64,000 nucleotides of DNA from NCBI GenBank assembly GCA_030524545.1, contig JAUNGM010000001.1:1-64000 (forward strand), in the 5' to 3' direction. Shown in pieces: positions 16,644-25,470 of the stretch (positions are counted from its first letter, which is position 1; every line of letters starts with the position of its first letter). The stretch comes from Eubacteriales bacterium (GTDB taxonomy: Bacteria > Bacillota > Clostridia > Lachnospirales > Lachnospiraceae). The position numbers and the translations under genes are program-made. The notes under the pieces are model-generated. The model had not been told where the DNA came from. It did no database searches and worked only from the letters and a program-made list of their open reading frames with translations.

Positions 16644-17216
16644 CTATGATTTTCGATACTGCCGTGCATAGGCATCCACAAAAGCACGGCACATGGCATT
16701 GATATCATTCGCTACCTGCTCAGGGGGAGTCCGCATTCCACTATTGATCCAGGCGGAGATCAGATGACCGCTTCCGCCTGCCACAAACAGATAAGCGGCG
16801 TTCTGTTCATCTTCCGTATGTCCGGACAGGCTTTTGGCTATAAGCGGCCGAAACTCCTGATAGAACAGCTCCGAAATGCGGGCGGCAAAACCGGGATCTC
16901 CATTTTGAGAAGTCAGCACTGCAGACGAATTTCCGGTATCCCTGATATTTTTCAGAATCATCAGAAGTATTCCCTGAGAAGTCATTTTTTTACATGCCAG
17001 AATACTTTTCTTCATTCCCTCGATTGCCTCGTCCTCCAGCTTACGCAATAAGTCAAAGGTGTCCTCATAATGTTTATAAAAGGTCGCCCGATTAATCTCC
17101 GCCATATCACAGATTTCTTTTACCGTAATTTTGCTCACCGGTTTTTGAGCGAGACAGGTAAAAAAAGCTTTCTTAATACGCATGGTTGTATAGCGTACAC
17201 GTGCATCCGTTTTCAT
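16644..17216 (-). CDS. TetR/AcrR-family transcriptional regulator
   Basis: The 190-residue protein has a TetR helix-turn-helix at about residues 12-58 (VSKITVKEICDMAEINRATFY, then KHYEDTFDLLRKLE), where the recognition helix sits in the INRATFYKHY segment. An all-helical ligand-binding domain follows, including the FVAGGSGHLISAWINSG stretch of TetR_C_7-like proteins. AGGAGG lies six bases before the ATG. It is divergent from a MATE exporter 158 bp away, the usual arrangement in which TetR represses the pump until an effector binds. A palindrome ACATTT-N5-AAATGT in the shared region is a candidate operator. Confidence 0.92.
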   Translation of the reverse strand: MKTDARVRYTTMRIKKAFFTCLAQKPVSKITVKEICDMAEINRATFYKHYEDTFDLLRKLEDEAIEGMKKSILACKKMTSQGILLMILKNIRDTGNSSAVLTSQNGDPGFAARISELFYQEFRPLIAKSLSGHTEDEQNAAYLFVAGGSGHLISAWINSGMRTPPEQVANDINAMCRAFVDAYARQYRKS

Positions 17217-17246
17217 AGCATCCTCCTTTTTTTATCGATACGCAAC

Positions 17247-17263
17247 ACATTTCGCCAAAATGT
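17247..17263. promoter_or_regulatory. Candidate TetR operator
   Basis: ACATTT-N5-AAATGT is a perfect palindrome with partly symmetrical flanks (AAC and GTT). It lies 31 bp upstream of the TetR start codon and about 33 bp before the -35 of the MATE promoter, in the region shared by both genes. Confidence 0.5.
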
Positions 17264-17295
17264 CGTTTAAATTACGCTTATGAAAAAATTGATGG

Positions 17296-17324
17296 TTGTC
17301 ACAGATTTCTCCCTTCATTATAAT
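17296..17324 (+). promoter_or_regulatory. Sigma-A promoter of the MATE gene
   Basis: TTGTCA (17296-17301) and TATAAT (17319-17324) have a 17-bp spacer. The start codon follows 50 bp downstream. Confidence 0.8.
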
Positions 17325-17374
17325 AAACATCAGAAAGAAAATCAACAGATGATGATTATTTAGGAGGAGCAATT

Positions 17375-18709
17375 ATGCAAAACAGAGCTGTATTTCAGAA
17401 ATCCCCATGGAAAGCAATTTTTTCTTTGAGTATTCCCTCACTCATATCCATTGTGGTAATGATGCTGTATAACATGGCTGATATGTACTTTGTGGGCTGG
17501 CTGGGCGATGTTTCACAGGTCGCCTCTGTCTCACTGGCTATGCCGGTATTCTCTGTTCTGATGGCAATCAGTACAATGATCGGCAATGGTGTCTGCACAA
17601 AGATCGCACAGGCATTGGGTAAAAAAGATTCCGAACAAATCCGAAGCTACACGGCTCTTTGTGTCTGGGCATGCATCCTGATCGGCGCAGTGTTTGCCGT
17701 ACTCTGCGGATTGTTTTGTAACCCGCTGCTGAAATTTTTAGGTGCCAATGATCAGATGTGGGAATATACCAGATCTTACGTTCTTATTCTGGCGTTCGGC
17801 GCACCGATCATCTTACTGAATCATAGTCTTGGCGGAGCTCTCCGCGGTCAGGGAGCGATCAATGCAGGCATGCTTGGCGGAATGCTGTCTACCGTTGCAA
17901 ACATTATCTTAGATCCGATTTTTATTCTTGTTTTGAAGCTTGGCGTCGGCGGTGCTGCAGCGGCGACTGTGCTTGGCAATGCAGTAGCTGTCGTTTACTA
18001 TCTGGTTTACAGATCCATGAGCAGGGAACGCTGCATCATTGAGTTTTGCCCCCGGTATGCCCGCGACCTGAAATCTCTGGGCAGCATTTTAGCATTGGGA
18101 CTGCCCAATGCCATCAGCAGCGTACTCAGCGGATTTGCAGGAACCTTCAGCAACCGCCTTCTTGTGGGCTACGGCACAGGCGCCGTAGCAGCTATGGCTG
18201 CTGCCAGCAAGGCGGTCATGGTCGTTACCATGATCCAGATGGGAATCTGCATGGGTGTCCAGCCTCTGTTCGCCTATTGTTACGGAGGACGGGAGTGGAC
18301 GCGTCTGAAAGAAATCATCCAGAAGGTCTTAATTCTCACTTCCGGACTGGGAATTATCCTGACCATCTCCATTTATTTGGGGCGTGGATGGCTCATCGGA
18401 CTTTTTATTAAGGATGCTGAGGTATGTCAGCTCGGACAGCATCTTGTCACGTATATGATTCTGGCGGGTCCGTTCATCGGTATCTATTATCTCTCTACCA
18501 ACTTTTTACAGGCCGGCGGCAATGCACCGGGAGCATCTCTGGCCTCTGCGCTGCGCCAGGGAATTCTGCTGATTCCGCTTTTGTATCTGCAAAGCAGCCT
18601 GTTTCAGCTTGAAGGCATTGCCATGGCCTACCTTACCGCAGATGGTCTTTCGATCCTGATCACCGGTGCAATGGCAGTGCGATATTACCGTAAGATAAAA
18701 AGAGGCTAG
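17375..18709 (+). CDS. MATE-family multidrug/cation antiporter
   Basis: The 444-residue integral membrane protein has about twelve transmembrane segments in two MatE repeats. The first begins with PWKAIFSLSIPSLISIVVMMLYNMADMYF near residue 10; the second begins near residue 225 with LKSLGSILALGLPNAISSVLSG. Length and layout match the family. MATE proteins export drugs or toxic metabolites in exchange for Na+ or H+. GGAGGAGCAATT precedes the ATG. The divergent TetR gene is the likely regulator. No co-transcribed partner is present, and the next gene has its own promoter. The exported compound cannot be deduced. Confidence 0.94.
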   Translation: MQNRAVFQKSPWKAIFSLSIPSLISIVVMMLYNMADMYFVGWLGDVSQVASVSLAMPVFSVLMAISTMIGNGVCTKIAQALGKKDSEQIRSYTALCVWACILIGAVFAVLCGLFCNPLLKFLGANDQMWEYTRSYVLILAFGAPIILLNHSLGGALRGQGAINAGMLGGMLSTVANIILDPIFILVLKLGVGGAAAATVLGNAVAVVYYLVYRSMSRERCIIEFCPRYARDLKSLGSILALGLPNAISSVLSGFAGTFSNRLLVGYGTGAVAAMAAASKAVMVVTMIQMGICMGVQPLFAYCYGGREWTRLKEIIQKVLILTSGLGIILTISIYLGRGWLIGLFIKDAEVCQLGQHLVTYMILAGPFIGIYYLSTNFLQAGGNAPGASLASALRQGILLIPLLYLQSSLFQLEGIAMAYLTADGLSILITGAMAVRYYRKIKRG

Positions 18710-18762
18710 CATTTTTACAAGCCATTGATATTTTTGGCCCGGAAACTTTCTCACCATTTTGA

Positions 18763-18791
18763 TTGAAATTATGGCAGCTTTCTTGTATAGT
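18763..18791 (+). promoter_or_regulatory. Sigma-A promoter of the DUF1445 gene
   Basis: TTGAAA (18763-18768) and TATAGT (18786-18791) are separated by 17 bp. The start codon follows 34 bp later, with an AAGGAGGAACTATT ribosome site. Confidence 0.7.
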
Positions 18792-18825
18792 AGAAAGAAA
18801 AAACGACTGACAAGGAGGAACTATT

Positions 18826-19644
18826 ATGGCATTTGACATTACCCCATATGTTGATATGAAAGCTTCAGAAGTACGCAGGCTCATACGTAAAGGTGTGATT
18901 GATTTTCCCACTGCCGGCATGTGCCGAGGCTACGCTCAGGCAAATCTTGTGATCCTGCCGCCAGAGTATGCCGCTGACTTTGAGGAATTTGCAAATAAGA
19001 ATCCTTTTCCCTGCCCGATTCTTGAAATCATCAAAGGCACTCCTGAGACGCACGATATGGGAGAAGGAGGAAATATCTGCACTGATATTCCCAAGTATCG
19101 TATTTATGAAAATGGTGTCTTTACCAAAGAAATTACAGACGCTTCCGAATACTGGAAGGAAGGATATGTAGGTTTCCTGATCGGTTGTTCCTTCTCTTTT
19201 GAAGAAGCACTGATGAAAGAGGGTATTGAGATCCGTCATATTGCCCAGGGACGAAATGTGCCTATGTACAAAACAAATATCGAGACGATTCCGGCAGGCC
19301 CATTTCGGGGACCTATGGTTTGCTCTATGCGTCCTATGACGCCCGAAAATGCAAAAAAAGCCTATGACATCACATTCAGAATGCCCAATGTCCATGGAGC
19401 TCCCGTACATATGGGTGATCCAAAGGAAGTAGGTGTAGAGGATATTATGAAACCGGACTACGGTGAAGCTGTGGATATTTATGAAGGTGAGATTCCTGTT
19501 TTTTGGCCATGCGGCGTAACACCGCAGGCCGCTGTGGAGAATGCCAGGCCTCCTATCGTAATCACCCACGCTCCAGGTCATATGTTCATCACAGACATAT
19601 TGAATTCTGAACTGAATGATTACCTGGAAAAGAAAAAAATCTGA
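18826..19644 (+). CDS. DUF1445 putative hydro-lyase (YcsI / D-glutamate cyclase-like)
   Basis: This 272-residue cytoplasmic protein matches DUF1445 over its full length. Motifs include GMCRGYAQANLVILP near residue 31, the central FLIGCSFSFEEAL near 119, FRGPMVCSMRP near 165 and the closing FWPCGVTPQAA and HAPGHMFITD. Family members are named putative hydro-lyases, and the related mammalian enzyme dehydrates D-glutamate to 5-oxo-D-proline; the bacterial substrate is not settled. The gene is single, with its own promoter and a shared terminator. The nearest neighbours (MATE exporter and convergent DUF2284 gene) do not clarify the role. Confidence 0.9.
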   Translation: MAFDITPYVDMKASEVRRLIRKGVIDFPTAGMCRGYAQANLVILPPEYAADFEEFANKNPFPCPILEIIKGTPETHDMGEGGNICTDIPKYRIYENGVFTKEITDASEYWKEGYVGFLIGCSFSFEEALMKEGIEIRHIAQGRNVPMYKTNIETIPAGPFRGPMVCSMRPMTPENAKKAYDITFRMPNVHGAPVHMGDPKEVGVEDIMKPDYGEAVDIYEGEIPVFWPCGVTPQAAVENARPPIVITHAPGHMFITDILNSELNDYLEKKKI

Positions 19645-19664
19645 AATAAATGGTTCATATTTTG

Positions 19665-19697
19665 AAGGATTCTATATTTTTCTGATATAGGATCCTT
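19665..19697. terminator. Bidirectional terminator between DUF1445 and DUF2284 genes
   Basis: AAGGATTCTATAT and ATATAGGATCCTT form a stem with one mismatch, followed on the plus strand by TTTATTTTTT. It almost touches the DUF2284 stop codon and serves both convergent genes. Confidence 0.8.
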
Positions 19698-19698
19698 T

Positions 19699-20250
19699 TT
19701 ATTTTTTCTCAAACACATAAAGGCTGAAGAAAGTTGCCATATTTCCGCCCCACTCCATTTCCATATTGCAGTGCCCGGCCAGTTCCGTCGCATTGATACA
19801 GTATGCGGACAGGCAGGAAAAGCGCATATCTTCATGAGGGCAGGGATTTCCTTCCTGCAAAGCGCATGTGGCACAGAAATTACAGGGACCGCACATGATC
19901 GCAAAACCATCCATCGTCATTCCGGCTTCTTCCATACGTTTCATGGCACGACGGGTTTTTTGAATATGAACCTTTTTAATTGGTTTCGTCAAAGCCGGAT
20001 CCATGATATCCTCCACCGGGGTCCGCGACTGGAAAACCACCGCTCTGCGGTACTTTCTTACTTTGTCCTCCATCTCTTTCGGGGTGCCGCAGTACGGCGG
20101 ACATCCATAATTTTTTCCATAATTTCCGCAGTCATTCTCTTCACAAAGCACGCGGAACTCGGGGACAAACTGTAAATCTTCCGTATCAATGACTGCAGCA
20201 TCTGCAAATCCCTCTTCTGCCGCAATCTCATATATCGTATTTACATCCAT
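19699..20250 (-). CDS. DUF2284 cysteine-rich metal-binding protein
   Basis: This 183-residue protein carries the DUF2284 cysteine pattern. ENDCGNYGKNYGCPPYCGTP near residues 38-56 is followed by the dense cluster GPCNFCATCALQEGNPCPH near 121-139, then RFSCLSAYCINA. At least ten cysteines in these spacings suggest one or two iron-sulfur clusters or zinc sites. No membrane segment or signal peptide is seen, so it is probably a small cytoplasmic redox or metal protein. Similar proteins occur in many anaerobes, but I know of no assigned function. It lies 81 bp downstream of the carboxypeptidase gene on the same strand and could be read from the same transcript. Confidence 0.87.
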   Translation of the reverse strand: MDVNTIYEIAAEEGFADAAVIDTEDLQFVPEFRVLCEENDCGNYGKNYGCPPYCGTPKEMEDKVRKYRRAVVFQSRTPVEDIMDPALTKPIKKVHIQKTRRAMKRMEEAGMTMDGFAIMCGPCNFCATCALQEGNPCPHEDMRFSCLSAYCINATELAGHCNMEMEWGGNMATFFSLYVFEKK

Positions 20251-20331
20251 AATAACTCTCCTTCTGACAGATCTTTTCTGCGGATTTCTTTTCGTCTTTT
20301 TTCCGGAGCAACCTCAGATTCTGCACCGGTA

Positions 20332-21561
20332 TTATTTTGCATACAACTGATACATAGCCACATGATCATAAATACATCGCCAACTGCTGTAGGTATTCAC
20401 TGTTACACAGATATAGGGCTTTCCGCTGGCAGATACTTCATAGCTGGCTGCGCAGTCACCCGACTGAGCCACAAACCCGGTTTTCGCGCAAAGCACCTCT
20501 CCGCCGCAGTCCTTATCCTCAATACGGCGAAGAAACCAGTTGGAAAGGATAATTCCCTCCGGATTCTGCTCCGTCAGCGTGGTAGTATAAACATGGGCGG
20601 ACAATACCTCCCTGCAGAAGTCATTTTCTACGGCAGCTTTTAAGATCATCGCCATATCCAGTGCCGTACAGTAGTGATTCTCATCAAAAAGCCCCACACA
20701 ATTTGTAAAATGGGCCGTATCGGACAGGCCAAGTTCCTCAAGCTTCTGATTCATCAGCTCCACAAATGCCTCCTGGGAACCTGCCACATAAGTGGCCAGG
20801 CCCACCGCAGCCTCTCCGCCGGACGGGAGGATGGTTCCGTAGAATAAGTCCCTCACCGGAATTGTCTCTCCGCCTACAAACCCGGCGGCACTGCACCCGT
20901 TTGTCAGACAGTAGCCGGTGATATCAGAGGTCATAGTAAACGTATCGTCCGGATTGGAAACATGCTCCGCAGCCACCAGAACCGTCAGGATTTTTGTCAT
21001 GGATGCCGGATAGATACGGCTCTCGGCATCCTTGGCGGCAAGGATGGTATCTGTGCTTAAATCTACCAGGACGGAGTTCGTACTAAGAACATCTGTTTCC
21101 GGCGGGATTACGGTATCAGCATTGGCTTCTGCCTGAAAACCGCCGTGAAATATCATATCGCCGGCCATAGCCGTACTGCTCTGGCTGTCCGGTACTTGCT
21201 CCTGCTCCGCTTCAGATGCCGCAGGATCTGCCTGCTCTTCCGCTGAAGTATCCGCAGTCGTATCTGCAGTTTCCGTTCCGCCTGCAGCTGTCCCTTCAGT
21301 ATCCTGCATACTTTCCGAAGCTTCTTCATGCTCCGCTGTCTCCGCACCTTCTACGGAAGGCCCGGATGGCGCATTCGTCTTTTGAACGAGGATTCTGCTC
21401 ATATACACAATCCCGGCCACACATAATGCAGCCACGGCCAGAAGCAGAATACACAGGAACTTATTCAAAATACGTTTCTTTCTTCTCTTTTTGTATCTGT
21501 TGCGTGACCTGTCCTCTAACGATCTTCTGTTTTTTTGATCATTCTCGTTTCTGTTTTTCAT
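20332..21561 (-). CDS. D-alanyl-D-alanine carboxypeptidase (peptidase S11 / PBP5-like)
   Basis: The 409-residue protein has a basic N-terminus, one membrane anchor (about residues 36-57, FLCILLLAVAALCVAGIVYM), a long Ala/Glu/Thr-rich acidic linker (about 65-135) and a C-terminal S11 domain. Active-site motifs are SxxK in YPASMTKIL and KTG in CAKTGFV. The usual SxN motif reads SGG (LPSGGEAA), a substitution worth noting. The enzyme should trim the terminal D-Ala of peptidoglycan pentapeptides outside the membrane. The C-terminal amphipathic anchor of PBP5 is missing, which fits N-terminal anchoring instead. It starts 12 bp after the beta-helix gene stop, so the two form an operon. Confidence 0.9.
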   Translation of the reverse strand: MKNRNENDQKNRRSLEDRSRNRYKKRRKKRILNKFLCILLLAVAALCVAGIVYMSRILVQKTNAPSGPSVEGAETAEHEEASESMQDTEGTAAGGTETADTTADTSAEEQADPAASEAEQEQVPDSQSSTAMAGDMIFHGGFQAEANADTVIPPETDVLSTNSVLVDLSTDTILAAKDAESRIYPASMTKILTVLVAAEHVSNPDDTFTMTSDITGYCLTNGCSAAGFVGGETIPVRDLFYGTILPSGGEAAVGLATYVAGSQEAFVELMNQKLEELGLSDTAHFTNCVGLFDENHYCTALDMAMILKAAVENDFCREVLSAHVYTTTLTEQNPEGIILSNWFLRRIEDKDCGGEVLCAKTGFVAQSGDCAASYEVSASGKPYICVTVNTYSSWRCIYDHVAMYQLYAK

Positions 21562-21573
21562 TTCATGCTCGCC

Positions 21574-23997
21574 TTAAATTTTATTTCCGCTTTTTTTACA
21601 TCCGCTGGAGCCGGATAAAACAATGGCATTCTTTTTGGAACAGCCTTTTATTGTGTTGGATTTTACAGTTGTTTTGTTGGATTTATGAACATAAATTCCC
21701 TTGGGCTTTTTCGTACCGGAATAGAAAATCTGATTGGACGTAATCGTACATCCCTCAGAGCTGCTTGTACAGATTCCACTGTAATTTCCAACGGAAGCAA
21801 ATTTATTCACCGTATTCTTTGTAATAACAGAATCTTTATTGTATTTTACCAGATAGATGCCGTATTTTCCAGCCGCCTGGACGACATTGCTCTTTAACGT
21901 GGACTTATTGCTTTCACTGCAATAAATACCGTTGCCTGATGCCCGCTTGATTGTATTGGAAACAACGGATGCAGTGCTGCTTTTAACCACTCGGATTCCA
22001 TTCGTACCGGAAGTAACAGTGTTAAAAGCTGCTTTTGATTTTCCCCCGGAACATTTTAACAAAATACCATTGTCTTTGGCTGCAATCGTATTTTGATTTA
22101 TATTCACTCCTGATGAATAATAAGTATAAATCCCATATCTTCCAGCATTTTTTATGGTATTGTAAGACACCGAAGCACTATTACATCCCTTGGAAGATCC
22201 ACTTGGAGAAGTCAGACAAACAGCATCTTTACCGGTATTTGTGATATTATTTCCTGTAAAAACACTCTTTCCGACGGTACATTTGGAAGACTGCACACCA
22301 TAAATTCCATGTATCGCAATATCAGATAATTTATTATTGCATACGGAAACACCGTTGGAATAGTAAAAAGCAATTCCGGACTGTCCGGCACGCGAGACAG
22401 TGTTTCCGAGGATTTTGCCGCTGCTGCTGTGCTCAAGTAAAATTCCATGTTTTTTTGACGAAGAGATTCCCTTATTATTGCTGACGGTAATTCCGGGTGC
22501 CCAATCAGCCCAAATACCATACATTCCTGTCGATTTTATCACATTTCCGACTATTTTTACACCTCGGACCGGTCTTTCTTCGGAACCAAGGATTCGTATT
22601 CCATTTCCAAATTCCGGAAGCCCTGACGGAATATTCCGAATCGTATTTCCGCTGATCTCTATATTATAGTTGGAGGGAATGCTGTATTTCTTCCCTTTAT
22701 TAGGAGGGAGATAATTTCCGCACCAAGAATGGAAATCCGTATAAACAAAGATTCCCTCCGGAGCTCTTTCAATAAGATTCTCTTTTACTTTTGTATTTTT
22801 ATAATTGAACAGACGAATGACATTATCGTATATATTATAAAAATGATTTCCCTGAATCACAATATTGTTGTGTTCATGTCCGGCGACAGCCATATGGCTG
22901 CCGATACCCCTGGCAAAATCATGAAATTCACAGCCGCTGATAGTGATACCGTCACAGGCCAGATCATCCCATGTAATCACATCTTTTTGCTGGTTCGGTA
23001 CAAGTGCTGCACTGTGTACAACATCCAGTTGGATTGCCTCTTTCGCATCGCTGTTCAGGTTCTGTCCGTTGCCGTAGCCATAAAATTTACAGTTTTTGAC
23101 AACGCTGTTTTTTACTCCTGCCAAAACCAGTAAATGGCTTTTCCTGGGGACATTACAAAGTGTCAGGTTTTGAATAGTAATATTGGTGCAGTGAATGAAA
23201 CGGAACGATTCCGTTCCTCCAAGCGCACCTAAAAGCGGTGCCGTATCCCATATGCCTCCTTCGATCGTTACATTCCGGCAGCTATTATATCCTCCATCTG
23301 TTCCATTCCTGCTCTTTCGGAGCCGTGATTCTATCATGGCTCCATAGCGAGCCTGTTTGATCAGCCTGGCCTTCTGTGATGCCCGTATGATGGTATTCGA
23401 ATTTACAAAAAGCGGCCGGTTCAGATGATACGTCCCCGCAGGAATTGTAAGAATTAACTGCGATTTTCCATCTTTATTTAAATCCAGAAGTGACTGGAGT
23501 TTAGAAGCACTGCATCCGGCAGGAGCATTTACCTTTTTGGCAGGGAGAGCGGCTTCTGCAGTTAAGAGTTCCTCCAAACTTGATTCTTCAACAAAAATCT
23601 CTTCTTCTCCTGAGCAAAAATCCGGTTCTTCCTCTGTCCCGGAAGTAAACAAAGATGTATTCTCGTCTGTAAACTCTTCTATGCCATCCGAAGATTCCCC
23701 TTCCTCCGAAATCTCCTCCGCATCTTTCCAGACTTCATTTATTTCTCCCTCATCAGCAAATATATCAATATCCGCGTCACCCTCAACGACCGTATTATTT
23801 TCCCGTATACTGCCGTTACCAATGCCCTCGCTGAAATCTGCATCACTGCTCTCTGCGGAATCTTCCGTTGCATCCGTCAGGAAGGAATCTTCTTCGGAGG
23901 AAAAAACCACATCTTCTTCAAATGACGCATACACTGATAGTTCCGCTGATGTCATTAACAGAATCGTACTTATCAGTACTGCCAGAATTCTTTTCAT
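21574..23997 (-). CDS. Secreted right-handed parallel beta-helix repeat protein
   Basis: The 807-residue protein begins with a signal peptide (MKRILAVLISTILLMTSAEL, cut near VYA). A roughly 120-residue Ser/Glu/Asp-rich acidic region follows, and then a long stack of beta-helix rungs from about residue 165 to the end. Typical rungs read NxIxNxxxxGIxxxxSxxxxVxxN and repeat more than twenty times. An opening PAGTYHLNRPLFVNSNT resembles pectate-lyase-like proteins. No LPXTG or S-layer anchor is visible. Such proteins are polysaccharide lyases, glycosidases or adhesins; I see no catalytic signature, so the function is unassigned. The ATG at 23997 is chosen because it directly begins the signal peptide; an ATG 24 bp upstream is possible. 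It forms a two-gene operon with the carboxypeptidase. Confidence 0.85.
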   Translation of the reverse strand: MKRILAVLISTILLMTSAELSVYASFEEDVVFSSEEDSFLTDATEDSAESSDADFSEGIGNGSIRENNTVVEGDADIDIFADEGEINEVWKDAEEISEEGESSDGIEEFTDENTSLFTSGTEEEPDFCSGEEEIFVEESSLEELLTAEAALPAKKVNAPAGCSASKLQSLLDLNKDGKSQLILTIPAGTYHLNRPLFVNSNTIIRASQKARLIKQARYGAMIESRLRKSRNGTDGGYNSCRNVTIEGGIWDTAPLLGALGGTESFRFIHCTNITIQNLTLCNVPRKSHLLVLAGVKNSVVKNCKFYGYGNGQNLNSDAKEAIQLDVVHSAALVPNQQKDVITWDDLACDGITISGCEFHDFARGIGSHMAVAGHEHNNIVIQGNHFYNIYDNVIRLFNYKNTKVKENLIERAPEGIFVYTDFHSWCGNYLPPNKGKKYSIPSNYNIEISGNTIRNIPSGLPEFGNGIRILGSEERPVRGVKIVGNVIKSTGMYGIWADWAPGITVSNNKGISSSKKHGILLEHSSSGKILGNTVSRAGQSGIAFYYSNGVSVCNNKLSDIAIHGIYGVQSSKCTVGKSVFTGNNITNTGKDAVCLTSPSGSSKGCNSASVSYNTIKNAGRYGIYTYYSSGVNINQNTIAAKDNGILLKCSGGKSKAAFNTVTSGTNGIRVVKSSTASVVSNTIKRASGNGIYCSESNKSTLKSNVVQAAGKYGIYLVKYNKDSVITKNTVNKFASVGNYSGICTSSSEGCTITSNQIFYSGTKKPKGIYVHKSNKTTVKSNTIKGCSKKNAIVLSGSSGCKKSGNKI

Positions 23998-24043
23998 AAA
24001 ACCCCCGTCATTTCTCCTCATTAACTGAACTACAATGGAGTCA

Positions 24044-24067
24044 AAAGAGGGGTAGAATCCCCTCTTT
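24044..24067 (-). terminator. Terminator of the histidine operon
   Basis: On the minus strand AAAGAGGGG pairs with CCCCTCTTT around a 6-nt loop, followed by TTGACTCC. It lies 25 bp after the hisIE stop codon. Confidence 0.8.
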
Positions 24068-24092
24068 GATCAAGAAACTTCTATATCTTCTA

Positions 24093-25376
24093 TTATCTTC
24101 TGGCAAGTTCCCGTGTAATATCCTCCCAGGTCACCCCTTTTTCAGCCATGAGAACCATCACATGATAGAGAAAATCTGAGATTTCATATTTGATTTCTTC
24201 CTTATCGGGATTCTTGGCAGCAATGACGATCTCCGTACATTCCTCGCCCACTTTTTTCAGAATCTTATCGATTCCCTTATCAAAAAGATAGTTTGTGTAA
24301 GAGCCTTCCTTTGGATTCTCCTTACGATCCAGGATCACATCAAACACATCCTGGAACACGCGCAGAGGATTGGTATCGTCATACTCCTTTTTCATCAGCG
24401 GCTGGAAAAAGCAGGTTCTGTTTCCGGTATGACAGGCTGCCCCCACCTGAGCCACTTTGGCAAGAATCGTATCATTGTCACAGTCCAGAGTCAGGGATTT
24501 TACATACTGTATATGTCCGGAGGTCAGTCCCTTGGTCCATAATTCCTGACGGCTTCTGCTCCAGTAAGTCATTTTGCCGCTTTTTAAAGTAACATGGAAT
24601 GCTTCTTCATTCATATAGGCGACCATCAGAACCTCGTCTGTTTTATAATCCTGGACAACTACCGGAATCAGTCCGTCACTGTTCAGCTTGAATGCTGACC
24701 AGGGAATCGCACTTTCAAAGGTATTGACAGAAATTCCAATTTCCCTGCATTTCTCTTTAAACGCAAGCAGATCCGTAGAAGCAGCACTCACATAGGAACC
24801 ACTCAAGCCGTTGACCGCCCGGCTTCCAAGAAGTGCAAGAAGGGCAGGTTCCTTGCTTACGTCCGTATGCAGAATGACCGGAACCCGGGAAATTTCCGCA
24901 ATGGCATCCTGTACCGTATCAAGAGCAAGCACTGCTCCTGCGTAAGTCTCAATCAGTTCCTTATGGCCTGTAAATTCTTCAAGAGATGAAATACTTACCA
25001 TCATCTTTTCTTTTCCAAAACGCTTGGAAACCTCTTCCAGAAGTTCCACGTTACCCTGCTTGGAAAAATTCAGGACCGTTTTGGCACAGCCTGCATAGAT
25101 CAGTTTTTTAACGTCCTCCATGCGTTTGATATTTCCGGCACCGATCACAGGTATCTCGGATGCCGCACAGATTTCCTTGATCTTGCCGATGGCTTTTTCA
25201 TGTTCCTGATCCTCTGAGGAAAAGTCGAACACCAGAAGTTCATCCGCACCGTTATCACTGTAGAATTTCGCAAGTGTTTCCACATCTCCGTCACCGAACA
25301 GGTTGCGCTGTCCAAAACCTGTGACTGCTTTGCCGTACTGAAGGTACAGGCAGGGAATCATTAATTTATTTGCCAT
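24093..25376 (-). CDS. hisIE: HisF-like domain fused to bifunctional HisIE (PR-AMP cyclohydrolase / PR-ATP pyrophosphatase)
   Basis: The 427-residue protein has three parts. Residues 1-215 look like a HisF/HisA TIM barrel ([46 protein letters not shown]). Residues about 222-330 are HisI, with [12 protein letters not shown], the metal-site DCDNDT and cysteines in [11 protein letters not shown]. Residues about 335-427 are HisE, with [15 protein letters not shown] and [13 protein letters not shown]. HisIE carries out the second and third steps of histidine synthesis. The barrel appears catalytically dead, because the two HisF aspartates (position 11 and position 130 in the enzyme numbering) are Tyr and Ser here. 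It is therefore probably a structural or regulatory domain. It is the last gene of the his operon. Confidence 0.92.
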   Translation of the reverse strand: MANKLMIPCLYLQYGKAVTGFGQRNLFGDGDVETLAKFYSDNGADELLVFDFSSEDQEHEKAIGKIKEICAASEIPVIGAGNIKRMEDVKKLIYAGCAKTVLNFSKQGNVELLEEVSKRFGKEKMMVSISSLEEFTGHKELIETYAGAVLALDTVQDAIAEISRVPVILHTDVSKEPALLALLGSRAVNGLSGSYVSAASTDLLAFKEKCREIGISVNTFESAIPWSAFKLNSDGLIPVVVQDYKTDEVLMVAYMNEEAFHVTLKSGKMTYWSRSRQELWTKGLTSGHIQYVKSLTLDCDNDTILAKVAQVGAACHTGNRTCFFQPLMKKEYDDTNPLRVFQDVFDVILDRKENPKEGSYTNYLFDKGIDKILKKVGEECTEIVIAAKNPDKEEIKYEISDFLYHVMVLMAEKGVTWEDITRELARR

Positions 25377-25470
25377 TTTATTTTCTCCTCATATTGTATT
25401 GCCCTTCTCTTAAAAGCCCGGCGTCATCTCGCTGAAAGGCATAAAAAATGCTTTGCATCTACATTCCCCC

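Noticed and set aside
18865-19581. Minus-strand frame of 238 codons inside the DUF1445 gene
   Set aside because: It is a shadow of the conserved plus-strand gene, with no ribosome site or recognisable domain.
21600-23300. DNA repeat array in the beta-helix gene
   Set aside because: The repetition is at the protein-rung level and degenerate at DNA level, as usual for beta-helix proteins.
23537-24028. Ser-rich plus-strand frame opposite the beta-helix N-terminus
   Set aside because: The poly-serine composition is what the complement of the Glu/Asp/Ser-rich coding region produces. No start context is present.
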